Assembly (NCBI GenBank): GCA_016195405.1
Contig: JACPZP010000108.1
Coordinates: 1-54,347, forward strand
From: Planctomycetota bacterium
Lineage (GTDB): Bacteria > Planctomycetota > Planctomycetia > Gemmatales > Gemmataceae
Direction of reading: 5' to 3'
DNA: 54,347 bases
The notes beneath the pieces are model-generated. The model was not told where the DNA came from, made no database searches, and saw only the letters and a program-made list of their open reading frames with translations. This document shows, in pieces, positions 7,936 through 16,067 of the stretch; position 1 is the stretch's first letter, and each line of letters opens with the position of its first letter. The position numbers and the translations under genes were made by a program.

Positions 7936-8835
7936 ATGAAACGACGTTCCGCATTCACCTTGATTGAGCTTCTCGTGGTGATCGCGATCATTTCGGTTTT
8001 GATCGGCCTCCTGGTGCCTGCCGTGCAGAAAGTCCGCGAGGCCGCCAGTCGCACGACGTGCCTCAACAATCTCAAGCAGATCGGCCTCGCCCTGCATGCT
8101 TACCACGACGTGCAAAAACGCTTTCCGCCGGGCTATGCCGACGTCTCGCCCTGGCCCGTGGACGACGCCGGTCCCGGTTGGGGTTGGGCCGCGCACATCT
8201 TGGATTACGTGGAGCAGGGCAACTTACGCAAACAGATCGACTTCAATCTGAGCGTTGGCGATCCATCGGCCGCCATCACCGCGGCGCGGGCCACGTTCCT
8301 GGCGGTCTTCTCCTGTCCCTCCGAGCAGGTCCTGACCACCTTCACCGCGAGCGACGGGATCGGCAATACTTGGGTGCTGGCACAAGCGAGCTATGTCGCT
8401 TGCAACGGCAACGACGGCGTGGACGATATGTCCACCCCAGAGCACACGGGCGCCTTCATCCGCGGCAGGGGTTTTCGCACCGCGGAGTTCGTCGACGGCC
8501 TGAGCAACACTCTCTTCGTGGGCGAACGCTCCACGACCATGTCGCTATCGACGTGGGCGGGGGTCATCCCCGGGGCGCTGGTGCCATCCGTCCGCGCGCC
8601 GGGATCATTCTCGGGCGCCTCCGCCTTGGTGCTGGGCCATTGCGGTCCGCACCTTCCCAACGACGACATCGTCACCGACGCCGACGCCATGTCAAGCGCC
8701 CATCGCCTCGGCGTCCAGTTCCTGTTCGGCGACGGCTCGGTGCGGCTGATCAACAACAGCATCAATATGGTGACCTACGACGCCCTCGCCACCAAAGCGG
8801 GCGGCGAAGTCGTGGACTGGTCCGGCATTCCCTAA
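7936..8835 (+). CDS. DUF1559 prepilin-like protein
   Basis: 299 residues. It starts MKRRSAFTLIELLVVIAII, the type IV prepilin methylation motif (cleavage before Phe, Glu at +5), followed by AVQKVREAASRTTCLNNLKQIGLALHAYHD, the signature of the DUF1559 family greatly expanded in planctomycetes. Later features: FPPGYADVSPW, GWGWAAHILDYVEQGNL, FSCPSE, SNTLFVGERS and the C-terminal LFGDGSVRLINNSI (the H-X9-DG region). It should be processed by a prepilin peptidase and assembled or anchored at the cytoplasmic membrane; the exact role of the family is not established. A truncated relative follows at once (8877-9122). Confidence 0.95.
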   Translation: MKRRSAFTLIELLVVIAIISVLIGLLVPAVQKVREAASRTTCLNNLKQIGLALHAYHDVQKRFPPGYADVSPWPVDDAGPGWGWAAHILDYVEQGNLRKQIDFNLSVGDPSAAITAARATFLAVFSCPSEQVLTTFTASDGIGNTWVLAQASYVACNGNDGVDDMSTPEHTGAFIRGRGFRTAEFVDGLSNTLFVGERSTTMSLSTWAGVIPGALVPSVRAPGSFSGASALVLGHCGPHLPNDDIVTDADAMSSAHRLGVQFLFGDGSVRLINNSINMVTYDALATKAGGEVVDWSGIP

Positions 8836-8876
8836 AACGGATTAAGAACCACGGATTTCACGGATAGCACGGATAG

Positions 8877-9122
8877 GAAGAGATAACGGACGTCATCGCC
8901 AACACCGCCGATTCCAACTCCTTCGCTGAGATCTACTGGGAAGACAAGTTGATGCCGTACATCGGCTCCAACAGGGAGGCGGACGAATCCCTTTCCAAAC
9001 AAGGAATCATCGTCGCCAGCGAGGCCATATTTCGCTGCCCCACCGAGGTCTCCCTGGGGCAGTCCGCGCCCGACGGCGACGGCGTCTGGCACCGTACCAG
9101 CTATCTCCTCTATCCATTCTGA
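8877..9122 (+). pseudogene. C-terminal remnant of a prepilin-like gene
   Basis: An open frame from just after a TAG to TGA 9120-9122, with no start codon before residue 25. The translation (NTADSNSFAEIYWEDKLMPY, FRCPTE, WHRTSYLLYPF) looks like the tail of a type II/IV pseudopilin: a site/solvent-exposed segment, FxCP and a TSYL motif near the end. The N-terminal methylation helix is missing. A low-complexity motif (ACCACGGATTTCACGGAT, 8849-8866) lies just before it and may mark the junction. Confidence 0.5.
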
Positions 9123-9212
9123 GCCATGAGGCATGAACACTCCCGTCGCCAGCCCTCGTTCCCCACGGTATCATTGAATGGTGGACCTCCCGCCCCGCGC
9201 CCGGAACTCTCG

Positions 9213-10955
9213 ATGGCGATTTCAACTCCCGCGGAACTTCTCGAATGGCTGGTCCAGCGCGGCTTCCTTAGCGCGGCGCGTGCCGAGACGCTGCGCGCTG
9301 TCGCCGAAACACGCGCTCTCGCCGGCGAATTGATCCAGCGCGCTTGGCTCACACCCTACCAAGCCAACCAGATTCTGACGGGGAGAGGCGAGGCGCTCCT
9401 GGTGGGACAGTACCGGCTTGTGGAGCGCATCGGCGAAGGGGCAATGGGCCAGGTCTTCAAGGCCTGGCACACGAAGCTGGAATGCCTGGTCGCGGTCAAG
9501 ATGATCCACCGGGAACATCTCTCCAGCCAGAAAGCGATGGATCGCTTTCGCCGCGAAGTGGAGACCGCCTCGCAGCTCGACCATCCCAACATCGTGCTCT
9601 TGCGCGACGCCGACCAGACCGAGAATCGGCCTTTCATGGTGATGGACTACGTCGAGGGGACAAACCTCTCGATCCGGGTCAAGCAGGGTGGGCCGTTGCC
9701 GGTTCATCAGGCGTGTGAATTCGCGCGCCAGGCGGCCGTGGGTTTGCAGCACGCCTACGAACGCGGCGTCGTCCATCGCGATGTCAAGCCGAGCAACCTT
9801 CTGGTCACTCCGGCAACGCCCGAACACCCCGCGATCGTCAGGATTCTCGATTTCGGCCTGGCCCGCTTCGAAGACGACCGCGGCAACCTGTGCCGGCTTA
9901 CCCAAGTGGGCGCCGTCCTCGGCACCATCGACTACATCGCTCCGGAACAGGTCGACAACGCGTCGGCTGCCGACGCCCGCTGCGACATCTACTCCCTAGG
10001 TTGCACGCTTTACTTCCTGTTGGTCGGCCGGCCGCCCTTTGCCGGCGGCAGCGTCGTTGAAAAGCTGACCGCCCACCGCACGCAGCTAATTCCCGATGTC
10101 GGCGCAGCGCGTCCGGATGTGCCCAAGGGCCTCGACGCCGTAGTGAAAAAAATGACCGCCCGGAATCCCGCCGATCGGTATCAAACGCCGCTCGAAGCGG
10201 CCGAGGCGCTCAAGCCCTTCACCGTGCCGCTGGCCCAGCCGGTGAAGGCCGCTGCACCCCCCCTCGCGACACCAGTCGCGACTCCAGCGACCGCGCCGCC
10301 CCCGATGCCTTTCGCCCCAGCACTATTGACCGCACAGTCGCCGTCCTCCGCAAGCGGCGCACTCTTCGCATTTGCTCCCGCCTTTAGTAGGTCCGGCGAG
10401 CCGAGCCGGACCGAAGCGGGTTTGGCCGAGCCGAGCCCGTCCGTAGCGGGTTTGATCGAACCGAGTTGGACCGAGCCGGGCGCGCTGGGTCCCGCTCGGC
10501 TCGCGGGACCTACTTTGCGCAAGAAATCGCCTCGGCTTTGGCTCGGAGCCACCTTGGTCGGCGCTCTGCTCGTGGGCGCCACGGTATTCGTGATGCTTCG
10601 AGCCGCCGGTACGCTCGCGGGAAAACAGCACGCCACGGGTGCAGCCTTGCGCGTGCGCCTGGAGCCGGCCGAATTGAGCTTCAATTTGGGCGAGAACAAG
10701 ATGCGGCGAACGTTGATCGTCTTCGTCGAACGGACCAAATTCCAAGGCCCCGTGCAGGTGTCGCTGGCAAGCCTGCCCACCGGCATCCAGGCCGCCGCCA
10801 AGACGATTCCCGAAGACCGCGACCAGGGTGAAGTCCAAGTCACCGTCAGCTACGGCACGCCCAGCAGCGATCTCGAAATCGAAGTGGAGGCCGTGGCGGA
10901 GAACTTACGAGACAGCAAGCCGTTGCGGCTGAAAGTTGTGGGGACGCGTCGATAG
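9213..10955 (+). CDS. membrane Ser/Thr protein kinase
   Basis: 580 residues from ATG 9213 (in-frame ATG 9126 would add a poorly supported leader). Residues 1-60 form the short helical leader common in planctomycete kinases (LLEWLVQRGFLSAARAETL, LTPYQANQIL). The Hanks kinase domain follows from about 67: IGEGAMGQVF (P-loop), VAVKMI (Lys), HRDVKPSNL (188-196, catalytic loop), DFGLAR (213-218), APEQ and SLGCTLYFLLVGRPPF. A Pro/Ala-rich linker follows, carrying the inverted-repeat element at 10386-10514, then one transmembrane helix (about 442-464) and an extracytoplasmic domain of about 110 residues with beta-sandwich-like strands. It probably senses an external signal and may feed the FHA proteins. 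Confidence 0.93.
   Translation: MAISTPAELLEWLVQRGFLSAARAETLRAVAETRALAGELIQRAWLTPYQANQILTGRGEALLVGQYRLVERIGEGAMGQVFKAWHTKLECLVAVKMIHREHLSSQKAMDRFRREVETASQLDHPNIVLLRDADQTENRPFMVMDYVEGTNLSIRVKQGGPLPVHQACEFARQAAVGLQHAYERGVVHRDVKPSNLLVTPATPEHPAIVRILDFGLARFEDDRGNLCRLTQVGAVLGTIDYIAPEQVDNASAADARCDIYSLGCTLYFLLVGRPPFAGGSVVEKLTAHRTQLIPDVGAARPDVPKGLDAVVKKMTARNPADRYQTPLEAAEALKPFTVPLAQPVKAAAPPLATPVATPATAPPPMPFAPALLTAQSPSSASGALFAFAPAFSRSGEPSRTEAGLAEPSPSVAGLIEPSWTEPGALGPARLAGPTLRKKSPRLWLGATLVGALLVGATVFVMLRAAGTLAGKQHATGAALRVRLEPAELSFNLGENKMRRTLIVFVERTKFQGPVQVSLASLPTGIQAAAKTIPEDRDQGEVQVTVSYGTPSSDLEIEVEAVAENLRDSKPLRLKVVGTRR
10386..10514. repeat. inverted-repeat element inserted in frame in the kinase linker
   Basis: Arms 10386-10412 (starts AGTAGGTCCGGCGAGCC) and 10488-10514 (ends CTCGCGGGACCTACT) are inverted copies with 25 of 27 matches; each arm is itself nearly palindromic. 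Between them an imperfect 30-bp tandem unit (centred on GAAGCGGGTTTG / GTAGCGGGTTTG) repeats. The whole 129 bp is exactly 43 codons, so the kinase frame is kept (EPSRTEAG, EPSPSVAG, EPSWTEPG). It looks like a REP/MITE-type insertion tolerated in a flexible linker. Confidence 0.7.
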
Positions 10956-11056
10956 TGCGCACAGCAGACAAGTCTCCTTCCCCCAAGTGGCCGATATTGC
11001 TATGATGCCGGCCTTAGAATGCACATCGCCATTCCTCCCCAACCGGAGTTTCACGG

Positions 11057-12271
11057 ATGAAACGAGCAGCTTTTTCCTTCTTCTGTTTCGCCCTGAACGC
11101 CCTCTTCTTGAACGCCATCTTCTTGAACGCCAGCCTTTGGGCCGGTGAACAAGCCAAAGTCAATCCGGAATCTATTACCGCTAGACTCGACGCCATGCGG
11201 CAATCGGGCGCCCTCATCAAGTGGCAAGAAGTGCCCTGGATTCTTGACCTCAAAGACGGCATCCGCCAATCGCGCGAAGAGAAGCGGCCTTTGTTTCTGT
11301 GGGTCTCCGGCGACGATCCCTTGGAGCGCTGCTGAGGCTACGGCGAGGGGCTCCGTGCGGGCCCGTTGTCCGACGAACGCAACGTCAAGATCATCTGCAA
11401 GTGGACCGTTCCGGTCGCCGTCAATCTCTACAAGATTCGCGACGCCAAGGGCGAGGCGGGCGATTTCTTTCGTGCCGTGCAGAAACAGAGGCAGCAATAC
11501 CAGGGTTTTTGGATCGTCTCTCCCGAAGGCAAACTGATCGCCGCCCAGGGCAACTTCAAGAACGAAAAAACTTGGCCGCAGGAAGTGCTGGATATTTTGG
11601 AGGCCGCTCTCAAGGAAGAGGTGGCCAAAGCGCCACGCCATTATGACTGGAAGCCGGCCAATCCCTTCCATGGCCATGGAGTACAAGAGGACGGCAGCGT
11701 CAACGTGGCTGTGTTCGTCCGCTTTGTATTCGGCGGCAAACCGTCGGGGCCGGGGGCGTTCGACAGCGTCACGTTGAGCGCGAAGGAATGGGGCAAGTTC
11801 GCGCCGACGCAGCGCGAAACCGCCGAGCGAGCCACGGGGCGCGACGAAACGTTCAAGGTCGGGCAGAAATGGGATCTTCCTGACGACATCGCCAAGAGGC
11901 TCTGCAAGTGCCTCTCGCCCAAGAGCGATAAGACGAACGTCCCGCGCCCCGAAGAGCTCACGGAAGTCGAGATGCACGGCGTCGTGCAAGCAATCGACGG
12001 CGACATCGCCACCTTAGCGTACCACGGCAAGCTGGCCGCGGTTCACCAGCATCCGTTCGATAAGAAGCCGAAGACCAGCCGCTCCCAGGCGAAGTTTAGC
12101 GGCTTCGCAAAGCTCAACCTTAAGACCAATGAAATGCTTACGCTCAACCTAGCGTTCGACGGAACCTATCACGCTTTCCCGCCGTATCACGAGCGCGAAT
12201 ACACGACATTCGCGGGCGTTGAATGGACGCGTGACAAAGAGTCGCGCGTTTCGGTGAAAAGCTCGCGTTGA
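11057..12271 (+). CDS. thioredoxin-like protein with in-frame UGA after Cys (candidate Cys-Sec selenoprotein)
   Basis: ATG 11057 (GGAG 9 nt upstream) to stop 12271, 404 residues in one frame, broken only by TGA 11333-11335. Reading it as selenocysteine gives PLFLWVSGDDPLERC-U-GYGEGLRAGPLSD, Cys92-Sec93, at the thioredoxin active-site position after the first core strand. Downstream, VKIICKWTVPVAVNLYKI and FWIVSPEGKLIAAQGNF continue the thioredoxin-like fold. The C-terminal 200 residues form a second domain (VHQHPFDKK, FDGTYHAFPPYHEREYTTFAGVEW) of unknown role. The signal peptide contains a 15-bp tandem repeat (NALFLNAIFLNASLWA). The fragment after the TGA has no good start: only a TTG inside the fold and no ribosome site. 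Role inferred: exported thiol/selenol oxidoreductase. Confidence 0.78.
11092..11136. repeat. 15-bp tandem repeat, three copies, in a signal peptide
   Basis: CCTGAACGCCCTCTT, CTTGAACGCCATCTT, CTTGAACGCCAGCCT. In frame, it encodes LNA-x-F units that lengthen the hydrophobic core of the export signal of the candidate selenoprotein. Confidence 0.75.
11340..11356 (+). promoter_or_regulatory. candidate SECIS-like hairpin
   Basis: ACG[GC]GAG-GGG-CTCCGT pairs 6 bp with a 2-nt bulge and a GGG loop at 13-15 nt after the UGA, slightly closer than the usual 16-37 nt. An alternative stem CGTT-GTCCGACG-AACG (11364-11379) has a loop starting with G at 33 nt. Either could be the element; neither is as clean as the one at 3110-3125. 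Confidence 0.35.
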
Positions 12272-12295
12272 ACTCCTCATAGAACGCCGAGGAAC

Positions 12296-12350
12296 GCGGA
12301 TTCAGCGGAAGCGCGCGGATATCAGATCCGCGCGACTCCGCTCAATCCGC
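12296..12350. repeat. long imperfect hairpin between convergent genes
   Basis: GCGGATT/AATCCGC, AGCGGA/TCCGCT and CGCGCGGAT/ATCCGCGCG nest into a stem of about 22 bp with loop ATCAG (12321-12325). It lies between the convergent candidate selenoprotein and proS genes and could end transcription from both sides. The following text (AATCCGCGTTTATCCGCG) is of a recurrent low-complexity intergenic type. Confidence 0.6.
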
Positions 12351-12433
12351 GTTTATCCGCGTTCATCCTGTCTTCTCTGTGCCTCTATGTCTCTGTGGTG
12401 ATTGGTTCGCGCTAACCTGCGAACAGGATTAGA

Positions 12434-13945
12434 TTAATACGCCTTCGCGAACACCACCCGGCCCTCCGAAGGCTTCCCCGTCAAAATGCACTTGCCCGTT
12501 TCCTTGGCACGGTTGAACGGAATGCATCGTATCGTCGCCTTCGTGTCGGCCGAGATCTTGTCCTCCGTCTCGCGCGTGCCGTCCCAATGGGCCAAGAGAA
12601 AGCCGCCCGGTTCTTCCAGCTTTTTCTTGAACTCGTCGTATGAATTGACCTCCATGGTGTTCTCGTCGCGGAACTTCCGGGCGCGCTCGAATAGCGCCGT
12701 CTGCATCTCCTTGAGCATCGCCACGATTTTCGCTGGCGCCGCGTCGAGCGGCACGCCCATGATTTTCGCTTCCTTGCCCGGCAAATCACGCCGCGCCAGG
12801 ACGCACGCATTCTGGGCCAGGTCCTTAGGACCTAGCTCGACGCGGATCGGCACGCCTTTCACTTCCCACTCGTTGAACTTGTAACCAGGTTGATATTGTT
12901 CCCGATCATCGACCTTCGCGGTCAACGGCTCGTAATCGAAATAGGGATCGCGCGGAATGTCTCTCACTGCGGCGGCCAGCTTCTGGGCCGCGGCCAAGAC
13001 TGCTTGCTTCTCCTCGGGTTTACGGAAGATCGGCACGATGACCACGTGCAAGGGCGCCAACCGCGGCGGCACGACCAGGCCCTGGTCGTCGGAGTGCGTC
13101 ATGATCAAGCCGCCGACTAGGCGAGTCGACACGCCCCAGCTCGTCGCCCAGGCATATTCAAGCTGGCCCGCTTGGCTTTGGAACTTGACGTCGAACGCCT
13201 TAGCGAAGTTCTGCCCCAGGAAATGGCTCGTGCCGGCTTGCAGCGCTTTGCGATCTTGCATCATCGCCTCGATGCAGAGAGTGTAGACCGCGCCGGGGAA
13301 CTTCTGGCCGTCGCTCTTGGGCCCGGTCAACACGGGCATCGCCATCCAGTCCTCGGCGAAGCTGCGGTAGACTTCAAGAATCTTGCGCGCCTCCTCTTGG
13401 GCCTCGGCCTGATTCGCATGGGCGGTATGGCCCTCCTGCCAAAGAAACTCCGCCGTGCGCAGGAAGAGCCGGGTGCGCATCTCCCAGCGAACCACGTTGC
13501 ACCACTGATTGATGAGCAGCGGCAGATCGCGATAGCTCTGAATCCAGTTCTTGTAGGTGTTCCAAATGATGGTTTCCGACGTGGGCCGGATAATCAGCTC
13601 TTCCTCGAGCTTCGCGGCCGGATCGACTTGCAGGCCCCTGCCCTCCATCTTCTTGAGCCGATAGTGCGTGACGACGGCGCATTCCTTGGCGAAGCCCTCG
13701 GCCATCTCCTCCTCTTTCGCCAGAAACGATTTCGGGATAAACAGCGGAAAATAGGCGTTGACGTGGCCGGTGTCCTTGAAGAGCCGATCCAACGTACGCT
13801 GCATCTTTTCCCAAATCGCGTAGCCGTGCGGCTTGATGACCATGCAGCCGCGCACGTCGGAGTTCTCGGCGAGCCCGGCCTGCTGCACGATGTCGAGATA
13901 CCACTGCGAATAATCGTCGGCCCTTTTGGTGACCTTGTCGGCCAT
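12434..13945 (-). CDS. proS: prolyl-tRNA synthetase, archaeal/eukaryal type
   Basis: 503 residues. Charges tRNA-Pro with proline in the cytoplasm. The start is ATG 13945 ([16 protein letters not shown]), with GAGGGGA 7 nt before it; an upstream frame extension is not needed. Class II motifs are visible: motif 1 region ([17 protein letters not shown]), [13 protein letters not shown], motif 2 ([27 protein letters not shown]) and motif 3 ([28 protein letters not shown]), then the anticodon-binding domain and a C-terminal domain ending in KAY. Length and the lack of the bacterial editing insertion match the short ProS type seen in archaea, eukaryotes and some bacteria. Transcribed alone. Confidence 0.96.
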   Translation of the reverse strand: MADKVTKRADDYSQWYLDIVQQAGLAENSDVRGCMVIKPHGYAIWEKMQRTLDRLFKDTGHVNAYFPLFIPKSFLAKEEEMAEGFAKECAVVTHYRLKKMEGRGLQVDPAAKLEEELIIRPTSETIIWNTYKNWIQSYRDLPLLINQWCNVVRWEMRTRLFLRTAEFLWQEGHTAHANQAEAQEEARKILEVYRSFAEDWMAMPVLTGPKSDGQKFPGAVYTLCIEAMMQDRKALQAGTSHFLGQNFAKAFDVKFQSQAGQLEYAWATSWGVSTRLVGGLIMTHSDDQGLVVPPRLAPLHVVIVPIFRKPEEKQAVLAAAQKLAAAVRDIPRDPYFDYEPLTAKVDDREQYQPGYKFNEWEVKGVPIRVELGPKDLAQNACVLARRDLPGKEAKIMGVPLDAAPAKIVAMLKEMQTALFERARKFRDENTMEVNSYDEFKKKLEEPGGFLLAHWDGTRETEDKISADTKATIRCIPFNRAKETGKCILTGKPSEGRVVFAKAY

Positions 13946-14309
13946 CGTCGTTCCCCTCTTTGGATTTCCGGCAATAACTCCCGGCATTTTACGAAAACTG
14001 TTTATGCGTGGTCGAAAGCCGCGACAGTCCTTGGGATTTCAAGGCCTATCCAAGGACTGTCCAATAGGATTGAATTGCCCGGCGAATGGTTCGGTATGAG
14101 GTAATCAAAGAGAACTAAAGAGATAATTATAGATTGGTTCGGGAGGGGTATGTGAGTGTGGCACCGTGGCGCCGAGGTAAAAAAGTAGCCGCAAGTGCTT
14201 AATTATCAAGAAACTTACAGCATAGACCTCAGCGCCAAACTACGTGGCGCGAGGTCCCCACTTTGGCGCTGTTGGTTCTTAGATTCAAGCGCACTTACCT
14301 GAGGATCCA
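13946..14309. other. intergenic region with a 12-bp inverted repeat
   Basis: The divergent spacer between proS and the redoxin fusion, so it must contain both promoters; none is clear by eye. GACAGTCCTTGG (14023-14034) and CCAAGGACTGTC (14050-14061) form a perfect 12-bp inverted repeat around 15 nt. Further along, CGTGGCGC(C)GAGGT occurs twice as a direct repeat (near 14166 and 14243). The middle (14100-14220) is AT-richer than the surroundings. No gene or RNA was recognised. Confidence 0.6.
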
Positions 14310-16067
14310 ATGCGCTCGCTCTTTTTCCTTGCAGTTGTTTGTTTTTGCAACCCAATTCTCTGCGCCGGCGACGGTCCAGCCGTACGCGATTTCCGCCTTA
14401 AGGACGATGCCGGCAAGACCTGGTCGCTGGACGACTTCAAGGATAAGAAGGCCGTCGTCGTGGTCTTTCTCGGCACGCAATGCCCCATCAACAACGCCTT
14501 CGCGCCGCGGCTTGCCGAACTGCACCAGGAATACGCCGGCAAAGGCGTTGGTTTCTTGGCGATCAACAGCAACGAGCACGACACACTGGAAACCATCGCC
14601 CTTCACGCCAAGAAGCACGGCATTCCGTTCCCGGTGCTGCGCGACGAGGCCCATCTTGCCGCCGACCGATTCGGCGCCCAGCGCACGCCGGAAACCTTTG
14701 TTCTCGATGCCAAGCGCACGATTCGCTACCAGGGACGCATCGACGACCAATACGGCATCGGCTTCCAACGGCCACAACCCACGCGGCGCGATCTGAGTAT
14801 TGCGTTGGATGAGGTTCTGGCCGGAAAAGCGGTGACTACGCCGAAGACGGAAGTCGCCGGCTGCATCATCGCGCGAAAGCCGCTCGCCAAGGGAGCGGGG
14901 ACGGTCACGTTCGCCAAGGACGTGTCGCGCATCTTGCAAAAGAGTTGCCAGGAATGCCACCGGCCCGGACAGATCGGTCCGATGCCGCTTTTGACCTACG
15001 AAGATGCTTCTTCCTGGGCCGACATGATTCGCGAAGTCGTAAGTGACAAACGGATGCCGCCCTGGCATGCCGCTCCCAAGCACGGCAAGTTTTCCAACAA
15101 TCGCGCGCTTGCTAAGGCGGATTACGACAAGCTGCTCACTTGGATCGATCGCGGCTGTCCCAAGGGCGACGACGCCGATCTGCCGGCGCCGCGCAAATTC
15201 GCTGAAGGTTGGTTGATCGGCCAGCCGGACGCGATCTTCACCATCGACAAGGAATTCAAAGTGCCGGCCAAGATGCCCAAGAACGGCGTCCGCTATCAAA
15301 ACTTCGTGGTGCCGACGAATTTCAAAGAAGACGTCTGGGTTCAAGCCGCCGAAGCCACGCCTGGAAACCGGGCCGTCGTGCATCACATCATCGTTTATGT
15401 CATCGTCAACGGCAAACGCTTCGACTCCGAGGACGGCATCGGTAACGGCTACCTGGTGGCGTTCGCGCCGGGCGATCTCGGCGTATCCTATCCGCCTGGC
15501 GCCGCGCGCCGGATTCCCAAGGGCGCGCAGCTCGTGTTCCAGATGCACTACACTCCGAACGGCGTCGAGCAAGCGGATCGTTCCTCGGTGGGTCTGGTCT
15601 TCGCCAAGAAGCCGCCGGAAAACCGGGTCCGCACCCGAGCCATCGCGCAAGAGTTCTTCTCGATTCCGCCGGGAACGGCGAGCCACAAGATCATCAGCAG
15701 GACCACGTTTACGAAAGACGTCGTGGTTTGGAGTTTGTTCCCGCACATGCACCTGCGCGGCAAGAGCTTCGAATTCCAGGCCTTTTATCCGGACGGCACG
15801 AAAGAAACGCTGTTGTCGGTGCCGCGCTATGACTTCAGCTGGCAGGCGACTTACAACTTGGAGAAGCCGCTTCGTTTCCCCGCGGGAACGAGAATCGAAT
15901 GCACCGCGTACTTCGACAACTCGTCCGGCAACCCAAACAATCCCGATCCCACCAAACGCATTAAATGGGGCGACCAGACCTGGGAAGAGATGATGATCGG
16001 CTTCATGGATTACACATACGTCGATGCGAAGCCGCGAGCGGCGGCAATCTCTAAATTGTCTGAATGA
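14310..16067 (+). CDS. redoxin / heme c / copper-monooxygenase-like fusion protein
   Basis: 585 residues, exported (signal peptide MRSLFFLAVVCFCNPILCAG). Domain 1 (about 24-185) is a redoxin of the AhpC/TSA type: FRLKDDAGKTWSLDDF, FLGTQCPINN with Cys58, and FVLDAKRTIRYQGRIDD. Domain 2 (about 195-300) carries one heme site CQECH (213-217) and RMPPWHA. Domain 3 (about 310-580) looks like a copper type II ascorbate-dependent monooxygenase/PHM fold: VVHHIIVYV, QMHYTPNG and HMHLRGKSFEF supply the His ligands. Such fusions occur in planctomycetes and acidobacteria; the substrate is unknown. Its stop overlaps the purD start (ATGA). Confidence 0.85.
   Translation: MRSLFFLAVVCFCNPILCAGDGPAVRDFRLKDDAGKTWSLDDFKDKKAVVVVFLGTQCPINNAFAPRLAELHQEYAGKGVGFLAINSNEHDTLETIALHAKKHGIPFPVLRDEAHLAADRFGAQRTPETFVLDAKRTIRYQGRIDDQYGIGFQRPQPTRRDLSIALDEVLAGKAVTTPKTEVAGCIIARKPLAKGAGTVTFAKDVSRILQKSCQECHRPGQIGPMPLLTYEDASSWADMIREVVSDKRMPPWHAAPKHGKFSNNRALAKADYDKLLTWIDRGCPKGDDADLPAPRKFAEGWLIGQPDAIFTIDKEFKVPAKMPKNGVRYQNFVVPTNFKEDVWVQAAEATPGNRAVVHHIIVYVIVNGKRFDSEDGIGNGYLVAFAPGDLGVSYPPGAARRIPKGAQLVFQMHYTPNGVEQADRSSVGLVFAKKPPENRVRTRAIAQEFFSIPPGTASHKIISRTTFTKDVVVWSLFPHMHLRGKSFEFQAFYPDGTKETLLSVPRYDFSWQATYNLEKPLRFPAGTRIECTAYFDNSSGNPNNPDPTKRIKWGDQTWEEMMIGFMDYTYVDAKPRAAAISKLSE

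Noticed and set aside
11366..12271. Separate gene starting at TTG after the TGA
   Set aside because: No ribosome site, and it would begin inside a thioredoxin-like fold; read-through explains it better.
13946..14309. tRNA or small RNA gene
   Set aside because: Inspected for cloverleaf arms and T-loop text; only a simple inverted repeat is present.
14295..15752. 485-codon minus-strand frame
   Set aside because: Antisense to the redoxin fusion gene, whose motifs are clear; no motifs on this strand.
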